This document shows, one piece after another, positions 8,925 through 17,494 of a stretch of 57,482 bases of DNA. The notes beneath the pieces were generated by a model. The model had not been told where the DNA came from and searched no databases. It saw only the letters and a list, made by a program, of their open reading frames with translations. The stretch is taken from the NCBI GenBank assembly GCA_017984315.1, contig JAGNZR010000006.1, positions 1 to 57,482 on the forward strand, given 5' to 3'. Source of the stretch: Fusobacteriaceae bacterium. Lineage in GTDB: Bacteria > Fusobacteriota > Fusobacteriia > Fusobacteriales > Fusobacteriaceae. The position numbers were made by a program, and so were the translations under genes. The first letter of the stretch is position 1. Each line of letters starts with the position of its first letter.

Positions 8925-9983
8925 ATGAAACTAATAAACTACAGTGAACTTTTAAATGAAAAAAATTATATTTTAATAGATGTCCGTTCCCCTCAAGAGT
9001 TTATGCTAGAAGGGATTCCTGGAGCGATAAATATCCCTATTTTACTGGATAATGAAAGAGTAGAAGTGGGGACAGCTTACAAGCAAGTATCTCCAGAAGC
9101 TGCTAAGATTTTAGGAATAAACTTTATCTCTAAAAGGCTTCCTGAAATTTTCCAAGAGATTAATAACCTTTCCAAACAATATAAAAAAATTGTTTTTTAC
9201 TGTGCAAGAGGGGGGATGAGAAGCAGCAGTATAACTTCATTGTTTCTATCTTTGGGTTATAAAGTTTTTAAACTTAATGGTGGTTATAAATCTTACAGGG
9301 ATTTTATAATGGAGGAGCTTCCAAAACTAAACCAAGGGGTTAAATATATTGTTATCCATGGAAGAACCGGTGTAGGTAAAACTAAACTCCTTAACTCTCT
9401 AGAGAACAAAGGCTACAGTGTCTTAGACCTTGAAAGATTTGCCGATCACAAAGGTTCTTTTTTCGGTGGTCTTTGTGAAAAAAGGGTTCAAAGCCAAAAA
9501 AGATTTGATTCTCTTCTTTATGACTTTTTTTCTAAGAATAGACCTACATATGTTCTAGCTGAAAGCGAAAGTAAGCGGATAGGTAATGTATATATCCCAG
9601 AATGTATCCACCAATCTCTTTTACAAGGTATTCACATATTTGCCGACACAACTATTGAACATAGAGTAAAAATTGTTATGGAGGATTACACTAACACTGA
9701 AAAAGAATCAATTAAAGAGTGTATTTTAAAATTGAGTAGATATGCATCTAAAGAATATGTGGATACCCTTCTTAAACTTCTAGATGAGGGTAATCTTTCT
9801 GAAATTTCAAAATTACTTATGACAGATTACTATGATGCGTTATACCAAAAAAGTATTGATAAGTATCATTTTGAAAATAGAGTTTTTTATGAAACTATTG
9901 AAGAGGGAAGCGAAAAAATAATATCATTTTTAGATAAGAACGGTATCTTTCTTTCCACTGAAGAAGAGCCATTAAATGGATGA
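8925..9983 (+). CDS. mnmH: tRNA 2-selenouridine synthase
   Basis: A 352-residue protein with an N-terminal rhodanese domain (about 1-130, start IDVRSPQEFMLEGIPGA, active cysteine in FYCARGGMRSSS) and a C-terminal P-loop domain (Walker A GRTGVGKT, about residue 145). This is the MnmH/SelU architecture, which replaces the sulfur of 2-thiouridine at the tRNA wobble position with selenium through a geranylated intermediate. MnmA, which makes the thiouridine, is encoded at 15.7 kb. The nearest ribosome site GGAGGG (8904-8909) is unusually far (15 bases) from the ATG, and no in-frame start lies closer. No selenophosphate synthetase gene is in the window. Confidence 0.93.
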   Translation: MKLINYSELLNEKNYILIDVRSPQEFMLEGIPGAINIPILLDNERVEVGTAYKQVSPEAAKILGINFISKRLPEIFQEINNLSKQYKKIVFYCARGGMRSSSITSLFLSLGYKVFKLNGGYKSYRDFIMEELPKLNQGVKYIVIHGRTGVGKTKLLNSLENKGYSVLDLERFADHKGSFFGGLCEKRVQSQKRFDSLLYDFFSKNRPTYVLAESESKRIGNVYIPECIHQSLLQGIHIFADTTIEHRVKIVMEDYTNTEKESIKECILKLSRYASKEYVDTLLKLLDEGNLSEISKLLMTDYYDALYQKSIDKYHFENRVFYETIEEGSEKIISFLDKNGIFLSTEEEPLNG

Positions 9984-9985
9984 TC

Positions 9986-10024
9986 TTTTAGTTTAAATAA
10001 AAAAGATTTAATTTAAACTAAAAA
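9986..10024 (+). terminator. Possible AT-rich terminator after mnmH
   Basis: A perfect 13-bp stem (TTTTAGTTTAAAT, 9986-9998, with its complement 10011-10023) begins two bases after the mnmH stop. It lacks a strong T run, so termination is uncertain. Confidence 0.4.
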
Positions 10025-10028
10025 AATG

Positions 10029-10057
10029 TTGACATTAATTTTTTTTTCTGTTAACAT
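10029..10057 (+). promoter_or_regulatory. Promoter of the argG leader transcript
   Basis: Consensus -35 TTGACA (10029-10034), 17-base spacer, -10 TAACAT (10052-10057). The expected transcript start near 10064 gives a leader of about 320 bases before argG. Confidence 0.75.
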
Positions 10058-10091
10058 GATTTCAATAATAAAATATAAGGGAGGTCCTACA

Positions 10092-10127
10092 GTGACTACA
10101 ATAAATTTTTTAAGGAGAAGCAGGTAA
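10092..10127 (+). CDS. Arginine-rich leader peptide of the argGH operon (MTTINFLRRSR)
   Basis: An 11-codon ORF starting with GTG, with GGGAGG (10079-10084) 7 bases upstream. It ends Leu-Arg-Arg-Ser-Arg-stop using AGG, AGA, AGC, AGG. It is too short to have a function as a protein and lies between a consensus promoter and a terminator placed just before argG, the layout of a ribosome-sensed attenuator. A near copy (MTKKFFLRSR) precedes the amino-acid permease gene at 33312-33344, which argues strongly against chance. Role is inferred. Confidence 0.75.
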   Translation: MTTINFLRRSR

Positions 10128-10317
10128 AGATTTTAATATAAATGTTCAAATTGACATTTATATAATTTTTATTTGCAAAATATCTTAATAGATATTTTTT
10201 CTTAAAATATTTGGTTACTGTTAGACCTCTTTTTTTTATATAATTTTATATTCAACTATTAATGATGGAGTACCTCCATTGTTCTTAGGATATTTTATTA
10301 TATTCAGGAAAAGTCTA

Positions 10318-10351
10318 AACACAGTAATACAAATATTACTGTGTTTTTTTT
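10318..10351 (+). terminator. Attenuator terminator upstream of argG
   Basis: A perfect 12-bp stem (AACACAGTAATA, loop CAAA) followed by eight T, ending 36 bases before the argG ATG. It lies within the operon leader rather than after a gene, and its stem sequence recurs at 33037-33064. Confidence 0.9.
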
Positions 10352-10387
10352 ATATAACAAACTAAACAATTAAAAAGGAGTAAAATT

Positions 10388-11605
10388 ATGGAAATTATAA
10401 AAGAAAAAGTTGTTTTAGCATATTCTGGAGGTTTAGATACATCTGTTATTATTCCTTGGCTTAAAGAGAACTATAACGAAATAGAAGTTATAGCTGTGGC
10501 TGTAGACGTTGGGCAAAAAGAGAATTTCAAAGAAGTTGAAGAAAAAGCATATAAAATTGGAGCTTCTAAATTTTACCTTGTAGATAAGAAAAAATCATTT
10601 GTAGAAGATTATATTTTCCCAACATTAAAAGCAGGAGCAAAATATGAAAATAAATATCTACTTGGAACTTCTACAGCAAGACCATCAATAGGGGAAGCAT
10701 TAGTAGAAGTTGCACATAAAGAAAATGCTAAATACATTGCACATGGTGCAACAGGAAAAGGAAACGACCAAGTTAGATTTGAATTAGCTATAAAAGCTCT
10801 AGATCCTTCAATTAAAATTATAGCTCCTTGGAGAATTTGGGATATAAAGTCAAGAGAGGAGGAGATTGCATATTTAGAATCAAAAGGGATTGCACTACCT
10901 TTTGATAAAAAATCACCTTACAGCAGAGATGAAAATCTTTTCCATGTAAGCCATGAGGGGTTTGATTTAGAGAAACCAAGCAACGAACCTAATTTTGAAA
11001 ATGTTCTTCAAATAGTTACACCTTTAGAAAAGACACCTGATCAAGGTGAGTACGTAACAATTGAATTCGAAAAAGGGATTCCTACAAAATTAAATGGAGT
11101 AGCTATGGATGGTGTTACACTTATTAATGAACTTAACTTAATTGGTGGAAAACACGGAGTTGGTATTTTAGACATTGTTGAAAACAGATTAGTAGGTTTA
11201 AAATCTCGTGGAGTATATGAGACACCTGGTGGAACAATACTATACTTTGCACATGAAGAGTTAGAGCACTTATGTCTAGATAAAGAGACTCTTCATTCTA
11301 AGCAAAATCTTTCAAATGAATTTGCTAAATTAGTTTACAATGGACAATGGTTTACAACAATTAGAAAAGCATTATCGGCATACGTAGACGTTACACAAGA
11401 GTATGTAACTGGTGAAGTAAAAATAAAACTATACAAAGGAAATATGGTATTAGCTGGAACAAAATCTGAATATTCTCTATACTCAGAAGAGTATTCTACA
11501 TTCGAAAAAGATTCAGTTTATAATCAACATGACGCTGAAGGATTCATCAATTTATTTAGGCTTTCTATAAAAATAGAATCTCTTCTAAGAAACAGTAAAA
11601 AATAA
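10388..11605 (+). CDS. argG: Argininosuccinate synthase
   Basis: A 405-residue protein with the ATP-binding N-terminal motif [11 protein letters not shown] and the family segments [15 protein letters not shown] and [14 protein letters not shown]. It condenses citrulline and aspartate with ATP cleavage to argininosuccinate in the cytoplasm. The ATG has AAAAGGAG 7 bases upstream. argH follows after 32 bases and a basic-amino-acid binding lipoprotein after that, so the three form an operon controlled by the leader at 10.06-10.35 kb. No earlier arginine genes (argF, carAB) are in the window, so citrulline may come from elsewhere or from uptake. Confidence 0.97.
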   Translation: MEIIKEKVVLAYSGGLDTSVIIPWLKENYNEIEVIAVAVDVGQKENFKEVEEKAYKIGASKFYLVDKKKSFVEDYIFPTLKAGAKYENKYLLGTSTARPSIGEALVEVAHKENAKYIAHGATGKGNDQVRFELAIKALDPSIKIIAPWRIWDIKSREEEIAYLESKGIALPFDKKSPYSRDENLFHVSHEGFDLEKPSNEPNFENVLQIVTPLEKTPDQGEYVTIEFEKGIPTKLNGVAMDGVTLINELNLIGGKHGVGILDIVENRLVGLKSRGVYETPGGTILYFAHEELEHLCLDKETLHSKQNLSNEFAKLVYNGQWFTTIRKALSAYVDVTQEYVTGEVKIKLYKGNMVLAGTKSEYSLYSEEYSTFEKDSVYNQHDAEGFINLFRLSIKIESLLRNSKK

Positions 11606-11637
11606 AATATTTTTATATTAATCAAAGGGGGTGTAAA

Positions 11638-13056
11638 ATGCAATACTTTTCAGGCAGATTCAAAGAAAAAGCTAGTGATCTTATTTTAGACTTTCATTCA
11701 TCTATTAAATTTGACCAAAGGCTTTATAGATATGACATTATGGGGAGCATTGCCCATGTAAGAGGTTTAGGGAAACAAAATATAATAGACAAAAGTGATC
11801 AGGAATTAATCGAGGCAACTTTAAGAGAAATCCTTCAAGATATTGAAGATTCTAAAATAATTTTTTCCTTAGAGTATGAAGATATTCATATGAATATTGA
11901 AAAAATACTTATTGATAGAATAGGTGATATTGGTAAAAAACTTCATACTGGAAGAAGTAGAAATGACCAAGTGGCAGTTGATATGAAACTTTTTACAAAA
12001 GATGAAGTAAAAAAAATTCAATCATACATTTTAGAACTGATTGAAACTCTCCATGAAATCTCAAGCAAAAATATAAAAACATATATGCCTGGATTTACTC
12101 ATTTGCAAAAAGCTCAACCGATCTCTTTTAGTCACTATCTTCTTGCTTATATAGAGATGTTTAAAAGAGATTATGCAAGACTGAACAACGCTTTTGATTT
12201 ATTGAATACCTCACCTCTTGGTGCAGCAGCATTAGCAGGAACAACATATCCATTAGATAGAAAATATGTAAGTGATATTTTAGGTTTTAAAGAACCTACA
12301 TGGAATAGTATCGATAGTGTAAGTGACAGAGACTACCTAATTGAGATAATGAATAGCTTAGCTATTATAATGATGCATCTTTCTAGATTTTCTGAAGAAA
12401 TTATCATATATAGTTCTAACGATTATGGCTATATTGAAATAGGGGATTCATTCACTACAGGAAGCAGTATTATGCCACAGAAAAAAAATCCTGATGCTGC
12501 TGAACTAATAAGAGGGAAAACTGGTAGAGTATATGGTGATTTATTCTCCCTTTTAACTACAATGAAAGGGATCCCCCTTGCATACAATAAAGATATGCAA
12601 GAGGACAAAGAAGCTTTCTTTGATAGTGTAGATACTGTTAAAGGGTGTCTAGAAGTGTTTATCGGTATGCTAAAAACAATAAAAATAAAAGAAAAAAGAG
12701 TTTTAGAGGCATTAAATGACGGCTTTATAAATGCAACTGATGCAGCTGATTACTTAACTTTAAAAGGGATTAGCTTTAGAGATGCTTACAAAATAATTGG
12801 AGGAATTGTAGCATACTCTATTGAATATAACTATACATTAGATACACTACCCCTGGAAAAATATAAGGAGTTTTCTAATAAATTTGAATCAGACATATAC
12901 AGTGTAATCTCAATTGAAAATTGTGTAGAGAAAAGAAATACTCTAGGTGGTCCATCTAGTGAGAGTATCACGCTACATTTAGAATCTTTAAAAAGTTTTA
13001 TTGAAAGTGAAAAAGGTGCTCTTATGAGCTATAAATTAAATGGCATTTTAGAATAA
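11638..13056 (+). CDS. argH: Argininosuccinate lyase
   Basis: A 472-residue member of the fumarase/aspartase superfamily with the signature GSSIMPQKKNPD near residue 280 and HTGRSRNDQVA near residue 105. It splits argininosuccinate to arginine and fumarate, the last step of arginine synthesis. It starts at ATG 11638 behind AAAGGGGGTG, 32 bases after argG, and is followed after 37 bases by the binding-protein gene. The full length suggests a plain ArgH without the N-acetylglutamate synthase fusion known in some bacteria. Confidence 0.97.
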   Translation: MQYFSGRFKEKASDLILDFHSSIKFDQRLYRYDIMGSIAHVRGLGKQNIIDKSDQELIEATLREILQDIEDSKIIFSLEYEDIHMNIEKILIDRIGDIGKKLHTGRSRNDQVAVDMKLFTKDEVKKIQSYILELIETLHEISSKNIKTYMPGFTHLQKAQPISFSHYLLAYIEMFKRDYARLNNAFDLLNTSPLGAAALAGTTYPLDRKYVSDILGFKEPTWNSIDSVSDRDYLIEIMNSLAIIMMHLSRFSEEIIIYSSNDYGYIEIGDSFTTGSSIMPQKKNPDAAELIRGKTGRVYGDLFSLLTTMKGIPLAYNKDMQEDKEAFFDSVDTVKGCLEVFIGMLKTIKIKEKRVLEALNDGFINATDAADYLTLKGISFRDAYKIIGGIVAYSIEYNYTLDTLPLEKYKEFSNKFESDIYSVISIENCVEKRNTLGGPSSESITLHLESLKSFIESEKGALMSYKLNGILE

Positions 13057-13093
13057 TAAAATATGTTTTATAAAAAAAAAGGAGTTGATTGTT

Positions 13094-13822
13094 ATGAAAA
13101 AATTATTATTAGTTATCTGTTTAGTATTATCTACAGTTTTAATCGGTTGCGGGAAAAAAGCTGAGGAGAAAAAAGTTTATCACGTTGGAACAAATGCTGA
13201 GTATGCACCATTTGAGTATCTTGAAAATGGAAAAATCGTAGGATTTGATATTGAACTTTTAGAGACAATTGCAAAGAAAGTTGGTATTGAAATTCAATGG
13301 GATAATATGAGTTTCGACGGATTAATCCCTGCTTTACAAAGTGGTAAAATTGATATGGCAATTGCTGCTATGACTGTTACTGAAGCTAGAATGAAAACTG
13401 TTAATTTCTCTGCACCTTATCAGGAGTCTCCTACAACTTTCTTAACAACTACAGAGAGTACTTTCAATGACATGAAAGATATAAAAGGTAAAAAATATGG
13501 TGTTCAGTTAGGAACTACACAAGAGGTTATTGCCAGTGGAATTGAAAATGCTGAAATTGTTACTTATACATCTGTTGCTGTAGCTATTTTAGATCTAAAA
13601 GCTAATAAACTAGATTCTGTACTTGTTGATAAATCTGTTGCAAATAATTTCATCGGAGCTAATTCTGGTATAAAATCAATTGGAGATTATCAAGGTGAAT
13701 CAAAAGCAATTGCATTTAATAAAAATTTTGATAAAGAGTTATTAGAAAAAATAAATAAAGTTATTGAAGAGATGAAAAAAGATGGTTCTCTTGATGCATT
13801 AGGAAAAAAATATAAAATTTAA
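13094..13822 (+). CDS. Amino-acid ABC transporter substrate-binding lipoprotein, probably arginine-type
   Basis: A family 3 periplasmic binding protein of 242 residues. The signal peptide ends in a lipobox (LIGCG), so the protein is a lipoprotein. The mature part has the classic motifs NAEYAPFEY and GFDIELLETIAKKVGI, and GKIDMAIAAMTVTEAR. An in-frame TTG at 13085 is rejected because AGGAG is 9 bases before the ATG at 13094. Permease and ATPase genes are absent next to it; matching ones are at 31.6-33.0 kb behind a related arginine leader. Cotranscription with argGH suggests arginine (or another basic amino acid) as ligand, an inference from context. Confidence 0.85.
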   Translation: MKKLLLVICLVLSTVLIGCGKKAEEKKVYHVGTNAEYAPFEYLENGKIVGFDIELLETIAKKVGIEIQWDNMSFDGLIPALQSGKIDMAIAAMTVTEARMKTVNFSAPYQESPTTFLTTTESTFNDMKDIKGKKYGVQLGTTQEVIASGIENAEIVTYTSVAVAILDLKANKLDSVLVDKSVANNFIGANSGIKSIGDYQGESKAIAFNKNFDKELLEKINKVIEEMKKDGSLDALGKKYKI

Positions 13823-13842
13823 TCACATAACCCCTTAATTAA

Positions 13843-13874
13843 AAAATGGAGTGCTTTATAGCACTCCATTTTAT
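13843..13874. terminator. Bidirectional terminator between the argGH operon and marR
   Basis: AAAATGGAGTGC pairs perfectly with its complement across a 6-base loop (13843-13872), with A and T runs on both sides. It serves the convergent genes. Confidence 0.88.
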
Positions 13875-14290
13875 TAAATTTTTTTTAAAAGGGATATAAG
13901 CTGTTCATACTCCTTATCAGTCAAATTTTTACCTAAAAGATCATCAAGCTTCTGTAAAATAGAAAATATAACTGGTTTCAACTCTATTGCTTTTTCTGAC
14001 AAATATACATTATATGCTCTTTTGTCCTCAGAATTTCTAACTCTAAAAATAAATCCCTGTTCTTCAAGTTTTTTTATTGATTTTGTAGTATTTCCTTTAT
14101 CAATATTAAATGTCTGACTAAATTCATCCTGCCTTACTCCGTCAGTACTGTATAAAAGCATTAAAAACATGAGTTGCCCTGGGGCTATATCACAATTATG
14201 CTCAGATAGCTCTTTTGTAAGAAAAAGATGTGCTCTTCTAGATATTTTCCCAATATATCTTCCTATTGTATCTCTATGCCTCAAATCCAA
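13874..14290 (-). CDS. MarR family transcriptional regulator
   Basis: A 138-residue winged-helix protein of the MarR type: dimerisation helices at both ends, a recognition region with FNIDKGNTTKSIKKLEEQGFI (helix-turn-helix, about 55-75) and a wing with RNSEDKRAYNVYLSEKA. It starts with TTG at 14290 behind GGAGGA; a second TTG at 14284 is possible. Such regulators usually repress a neighbouring gene on sensing small molecules. The neighbouring candidate is the unknown gene 24 bases upstream on the same strand, with which it may be cotranscribed. Effector unknown. Confidence 0.88.
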   Translation of the reverse strand: MDLRHRDTIGRYIGKISRRAHLFLTKELSEHNCDIAPGQLMFLMLLYSTDGVRQDEFSQTFNIDKGNTTKSIKKLEEQGFIFRVRNSEDKRAYNVYLSEKAIELKPVIFSILQKLDDLLGKNLTDKEYEQLISLLKKI

Positions 14291-14314
14291 TATTCCTCCA
14301 CTTAATTTTTTTAA

Positions 14315-14887
14315 TTAATCGTAATCAATTAAATATCTTATAAGCTCAACTTCCGGTCTAACTTCTGATTTATCATCATCTAAATAGTGAGCCCCCTGCT
14401 CAAAAGCAATATCTACTAGCCCTCTATAATCACCTACATAAGATATTTCAATCTTAGTTTCACCAAAATTTAATCCAATTTTAGATATCTCTTTTGTAAA
14501 TTTTTTTAAATCTTCTACTGAAAATTTTTGTCTGTTCATATAATCTTTAAACAGTACTATTATATTTTGAATCTTTACTAGACTTTTACAATTTTTTCCA
14601 TACAACTCTGTTAACCTTTCTAATAGTTTATCCAAAGATACTTTCATATCATCTGGCAGATCATATTTTTCATAACTCCAAGATATCTGTCTTGGAAATG
14701 TTTCTGAATAATAATATTCTAAAAACTCCTTACCAGAATTAAATGCTCTTACTGTTGATAAGCTGTACCACTCTTTTTCATGTTTTTCATACTCTATATC
14801 TAAAGACAATATTTTATCCAAATCTTTCTCATCTTCAAAAATATATTTCTCACTATTCCAAGTTACATATTCCTGATTTGTTTGCAT
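14315..14887 (-). CDS. Hypothetical protein, 190 residues, acidic
   Basis: I do not recognise this protein. It is soluble, acidic and rich in charged residues, with no signal peptide or membrane helix. The central part (about 75-125) looks alpha-helical, and the C-terminal end (EISYVGDYRGLVDIAFEQGAHYL) looks alpha/beta. The open frame extends to 14926, but GGAGG lies 4 bases before the ATG at 14887 (MQTNQEYVTW). It is immediately upstream of the marR-type gene on the same strand. Reading frame, codon use and ribosome site support a real gene. Confidence 0.7.
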   Translation of the reverse strand: MQTNQEYVTWNSEKYIFEDEKDLDKILSLDIEYEKHEKEWYSLSTVRAFNSGKEFLEYYYSETFPRQISWSYEKYDLPDDMKVSLDKLLERLTELYGKNCKSLVKIQNIIVLFKDYMNRQKFSVEDLKKFTKEISKIGLNFGETKIEISYVGDYRGLVDIAFEQGAHYLDDDKSEVRPEVELIRYLIDYD

Positions 14888-15086
14888 ATATCCTCCATTT
14901 TTTTTAATTATATGACAATTATACATTATAACTGTAAAAATAACTAGTTTTTCTCTACATTATTCACTAACATAAAATTTTGATTTTTTTAATTTTATAG
15001 ACAATTGAAAATTTTTAATGTAAACTAAAAATAGGGTATTTTAATTTGGATAACAGTTTATTTTATATCTAATGGAGGTTTATTTC

Positions 15087-15596
15087 ATGGAAAGAAAAAA
15101 TATCATCACATTTCAAGGTACACCATTAACATTAGTAGGTGAAGAGATTAAAGTTGGAGCAGTTGCACCAGATTTTACAGTAACTAAAAATAACCTTTCA
15201 CAAATGTCATTATCAGAGTTAAAAGGAAAAGTTATTATTATATCAGCTATGCCTTCTGTTGATACGGGTATTTGTGAATTACAAACTATGAGATTCAATG
15301 AAGAAGCAAAAAATCATAAAGATGTTTTTGTTATGACAATATCTATGGATCTGCCATTTGCCTTAAGCAGATTTTGTGCAAATAAAGGGATTGAAAACGC
15401 GATAACTGTTTCAGATTATAAAGATAGAGAGTTTTCTCATAAATATGGTTTCTTTATTAAAGAGTTAGCTCTTACTTCAAGAGGTATTGTTGTTATAGAT
15501 AAAAATGGAGTTGTAAAATATGTACAATATGTTAATGAAATAGCTACTGAACCAAACTATGATAAAGCATTAGAAGTTGCAGTATCTCTTATTTAG
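15087..15596 (+). CDS. tpx: Thiol peroxidase
   Basis: A 169-residue atypical 2-Cys peroxiredoxin of the Tpx family: peroxidatic cysteine in PSVDTGICELQT and resolving cysteine in SRFCANKG. It reduces hydrogen peroxide and organic peroxides at the expense of thioredoxin. The start at 15087 is preferred over 15072 because the upstream ATG overlaps the ribosome site GGAGGT, which is 7 bases before the second ATG. A terminator shared with mnmA follows. Confidence 0.95.
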   Translation: MERKNIITFQGTPLTLVGEEIKVGAVAPDFTVTKNNLSQMSLSELKGKVIIISAMPSVDTGICELQTMRFNEEAKNHKDVFVMTISMDLPFALSRFCANKGIENAITVSDYKDREFSHKYGFFIKELALTSRGIVVIDKNGVVKYVQYVNEIATEPNYDKALEVAVSLI

Positions 15597-15633
15597 CAAT
15601 ATTTGTAACTTAGATTTTTTTATAAATATAGAT

Positions 15634-15672
15634 AAAAATAGGACTGCTTTTATTCTAGCAGTCCTATTTTTT
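15634..15672. terminator. Bidirectional terminator between tpx and mnmA
   Basis: A perfect 14-bp stem (AAAAATAGGACTGC, 15634-15647, and 15658-15671) with a 10-base loop and flanking A/T runs. Confidence 0.9.
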
Positions 15673-15675
15673 AAT

Positions 15676-16746
15676 TTATTTTATGAATCCACTTGCAACT
15701 ACAAATTTCTCTTTATCATAAAGAACTAATCCCTGCCCTGGTGTTACCGCTCTTACTTTTCCATCTAAAATAGTAACTAACGCATTTTTTTCATTTAAAA
15801 TTTCTACTTTACATTTATGCAGTGCATCTCTAGAACGAGTTTTTGCATAAAGCTCTAAATTTTCTAACTCTTTTAAACTATCAACAGCTAATAAGTTCAT
15901 ATTTTTAATTTCAATTTTATCTCTTAATAAATCTTCATTGCTACCTACAACAATTTCATTTCTTTTTTTATCCAATTTTACTACATAATATGGGGTATCA
16001 CTTGAAATCCCTAGCCCTTTTCTCTGACCTATTGTATAAAATGAAAGACCGTTGTGTTTCCCTAATATTTTACCTTCTTGATCCACTATATTTCCAGGAT
16101 TAAGAGCTTCTCCACAGCTTTGCTCAATTAAAAATTCTTTAAGCATTCCATCATCTACAAAACAGATCTCTTGTGAATCTTTTTTTGCATAAACACGTAC
16201 TCCTAACTCTTTTGCCAACTCTCTTACTTGGGTTTTTTCTAATTCACCAATAGGAAAGACAATATATTTTAAATACTCTTTTTTTATCTGTGATAAAAAA
16301 TAAACTTGATCTTTTTTATCGTCATCACCCATTGAGATTTTCCCATCTACTAATCTCGCATAATGCCCTGTGGCCATAAAATCTGCACCTTTAGATCTTG
16401 CAAAATCTATTAAATCACCAAATTTTATATTTCTATTGCAAATCATACATGGATTTGGTGTTTTCCCATCAATATATTCCTTTACAAAATAATCTATAAC
16501 TTTCTCTTTAAAAGATTTTGTTGCATCATATACATAATGTTCTATCCCTAAATCATCGGCTATTTTTTTTGCATCAGCATCCTCATCTTTGCAAGTTCTC
16601 ATAGTTATACCTATAATATTGTACCCTTGCTTTTTTAAAAGATACGCTACAGTTGAAGAATCAACTCCCCCACTCATTGCCACAGCAATTTTTATATTTT
16701 TATTTTCATCTCTATATTGAAATAGATTATTTTTAATATCAAGCAC
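15676..16746 (-). CDS. mnmA: tRNA-specific 2-thiouridylase
   Basis: A 356-residue PP-loop enzyme: AMSGGVDSSTVAYLL binds ATP, and the two catalytic cysteines are seen in NPCMICNRNIKF and SQEICFVDD. MnmA puts sulfur on uridine 34 of Lys, Glu and Gln tRNAs. It begins with GTG at 16746, 8 bases after AGGGAGGA. The N-terminal stretch of about 18 residues before the PP-loop strand is slightly long. Its product is the substrate of MnmH, encoded at 8.9 kb. Confidence 0.95.
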   Translation of the reverse strand: MLDIKNNLFQYRDENKNIKIAVAMSGGVDSSTVAYLLKKQGYNIIGITMRTCKDEDADAKKIADDLGIEHYVYDATKSFKEKVIDYFVKEYIDGKTPNPCMICNRNIKFGDLIDFARSKGADFMATGHYARLVDGKISMGDDDKKDQVYFLSQIKKEYLKYIVFPIGELEKTQVRELAKELGVRVYAKKDSQEICFVDDGMLKEFLIEQSCGEALNPGNIVDQEGKILGKHNGLSFYTIGQRKGLGISSDTPYYVVKLDKKRNEIVVGSNEDLLRDKIEIKNMNLLAVDSLKELENLELYAKTRSRDALHKCKVEILNEKNALVTILDGKVRAVTPGQGLVLYDKEKFVVASGFIK

Positions 16747-16771
16747 TCTATATTTCCTCCCTTGTAGTTAC

Positions 16772-17455
16772 TTATTGTAAAACATTTTTTAAAATTAAAA
16801 AATGTTTCACTGCAGTGAATACAATTGTTGTTCCAAAACCAAAAATAGCCAATCCTGAATATTTTGTAACTTTCATTATCATTTCATGGTTAATAGTTTT
16901 TCTCCAATGGTATAATATGTAAGTCGTTGTAAACCAAAGAGCTGCTCCACCTAAAAATATTCCTGAAGCATATGTAAAAGCTGATTCTACTTTAAAATTA
17001 AAATTTGAAACTATCATCTGGTTAAGTTCTGGAGAAACAGGTAATACTTTATCAGAAATAGAATAAAATGCAATCATTACTAAGATTGATGAAATATTAA
17101 AAATTGCACAGATCATAGTTGTCAAATACCCTTGAATTAATCCGCCTTTTCTCTCTTTTAACTGTGCTGCTTCAGTTTTTTTAAAGAATTTTTTTGTACC
17201 AACACTAATTAAAAATGCTCCCACTACTCCTGCAAGAAGCGGACCATATTTTTCAATGTCATCCCTTAAAATATTTATGAAAAGAAATGCCACCAGTCCA
17301 TATACAAAGTCAATTGTTACCATACCTAACGCTGATGTATACCCTTCTTTTTCCCCTTCAACTAATGTTTTTTCCATACAATATATCCCAATGGGTCCAA
17401 AAGGCAAAGAAAGAATTAAACCTGTCATAATCCCTTTTATAAAAATTACCATCAT
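16772..17455 (-). CDS. LysE-family membrane transporter
   Basis: A 227-residue hydrophobic protein with about six membrane helices. The N-terminal helix SLPFGPIGIYCMEKTLVEG and the following segment match the LysE/RhtB exporter family pattern (PGP-like motif). Family members export amino acids such as lysine, arginine, homoserine or threonine. An in-frame GTG at 17467 overlaps the ribosome site AAAGGTGA, so the ATG at 17455 is chosen. It lies between udk and mnmA on the same strand. Substrate cannot be told from the sequence. Confidence 0.75.
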   Translation of the reverse strand: MMVIFIKGIMTGLILSLPFGPIGIYCMEKTLVEGEKEGYTSALGMVTIDFVYGLVAFLFINILRDDIEKYGPLLAGVVGAFLISVGTKKFFKKTEAAQLKERKGGLIQGYLTTMICAIFNISSILVMIAFYSISDKVLPVSPELNQMIVSNFNFKVESAFTYASGIFLGGAALWFTTTYILYHWRKTINHEMIMKVTKYSGLAIFGFGTTIVFTAVKHFLILKNVLQ

Positions 17456-17494
17456 AAATTTCGTCACCTTTCCTTATTAGTTTTATTTAAAATT

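Larger units (their letters stand above)
10078..10351 (+). promoter_or_regulatory. Putative arginine attenuator leader of argGH
   Basis: Four segments can pair in mutually exclusive ways. Segment 1 (10081-10096, GAGGTC and ACAGTGAC, overlapping the leader GTG and partly its ribosome site) pairs with segment 2 (10214-10229, GTTACTGT and GACCTC) to give 14 bp with a 2x2 internal loop. Segment 2 (10215-10226) also pairs with segment 3 (10313-10327, GTCTA and ACAGTAA) with a 3-base bulge. Segment 3 with segment 4 forms the terminator at 10318-10351. Small local hairpins lie at 10137-10163 and 10178-10200. The pairings are seen in the sequence; regulation by arginine is inferred from the leader peptide and downstream genes. 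Confidence 0.65.

Noticed and set aside
10078-10237. Segment 1:2 helix followed by eight T at 10230-10237 as a long-range terminator
   Set aside because: The loop is about 117 bases, too large for efficient intrinsic termination. It is better viewed as a competing structure.
10261-10290. GATGGAGTACCTCCAT in the argG leader looks a little like a T-box antiterminator motif
   Set aside because: It lacks the conserved AGGGTGGNACCGCG core and does not pair with the terminator arm. The conserved leader peptide explains the region better.
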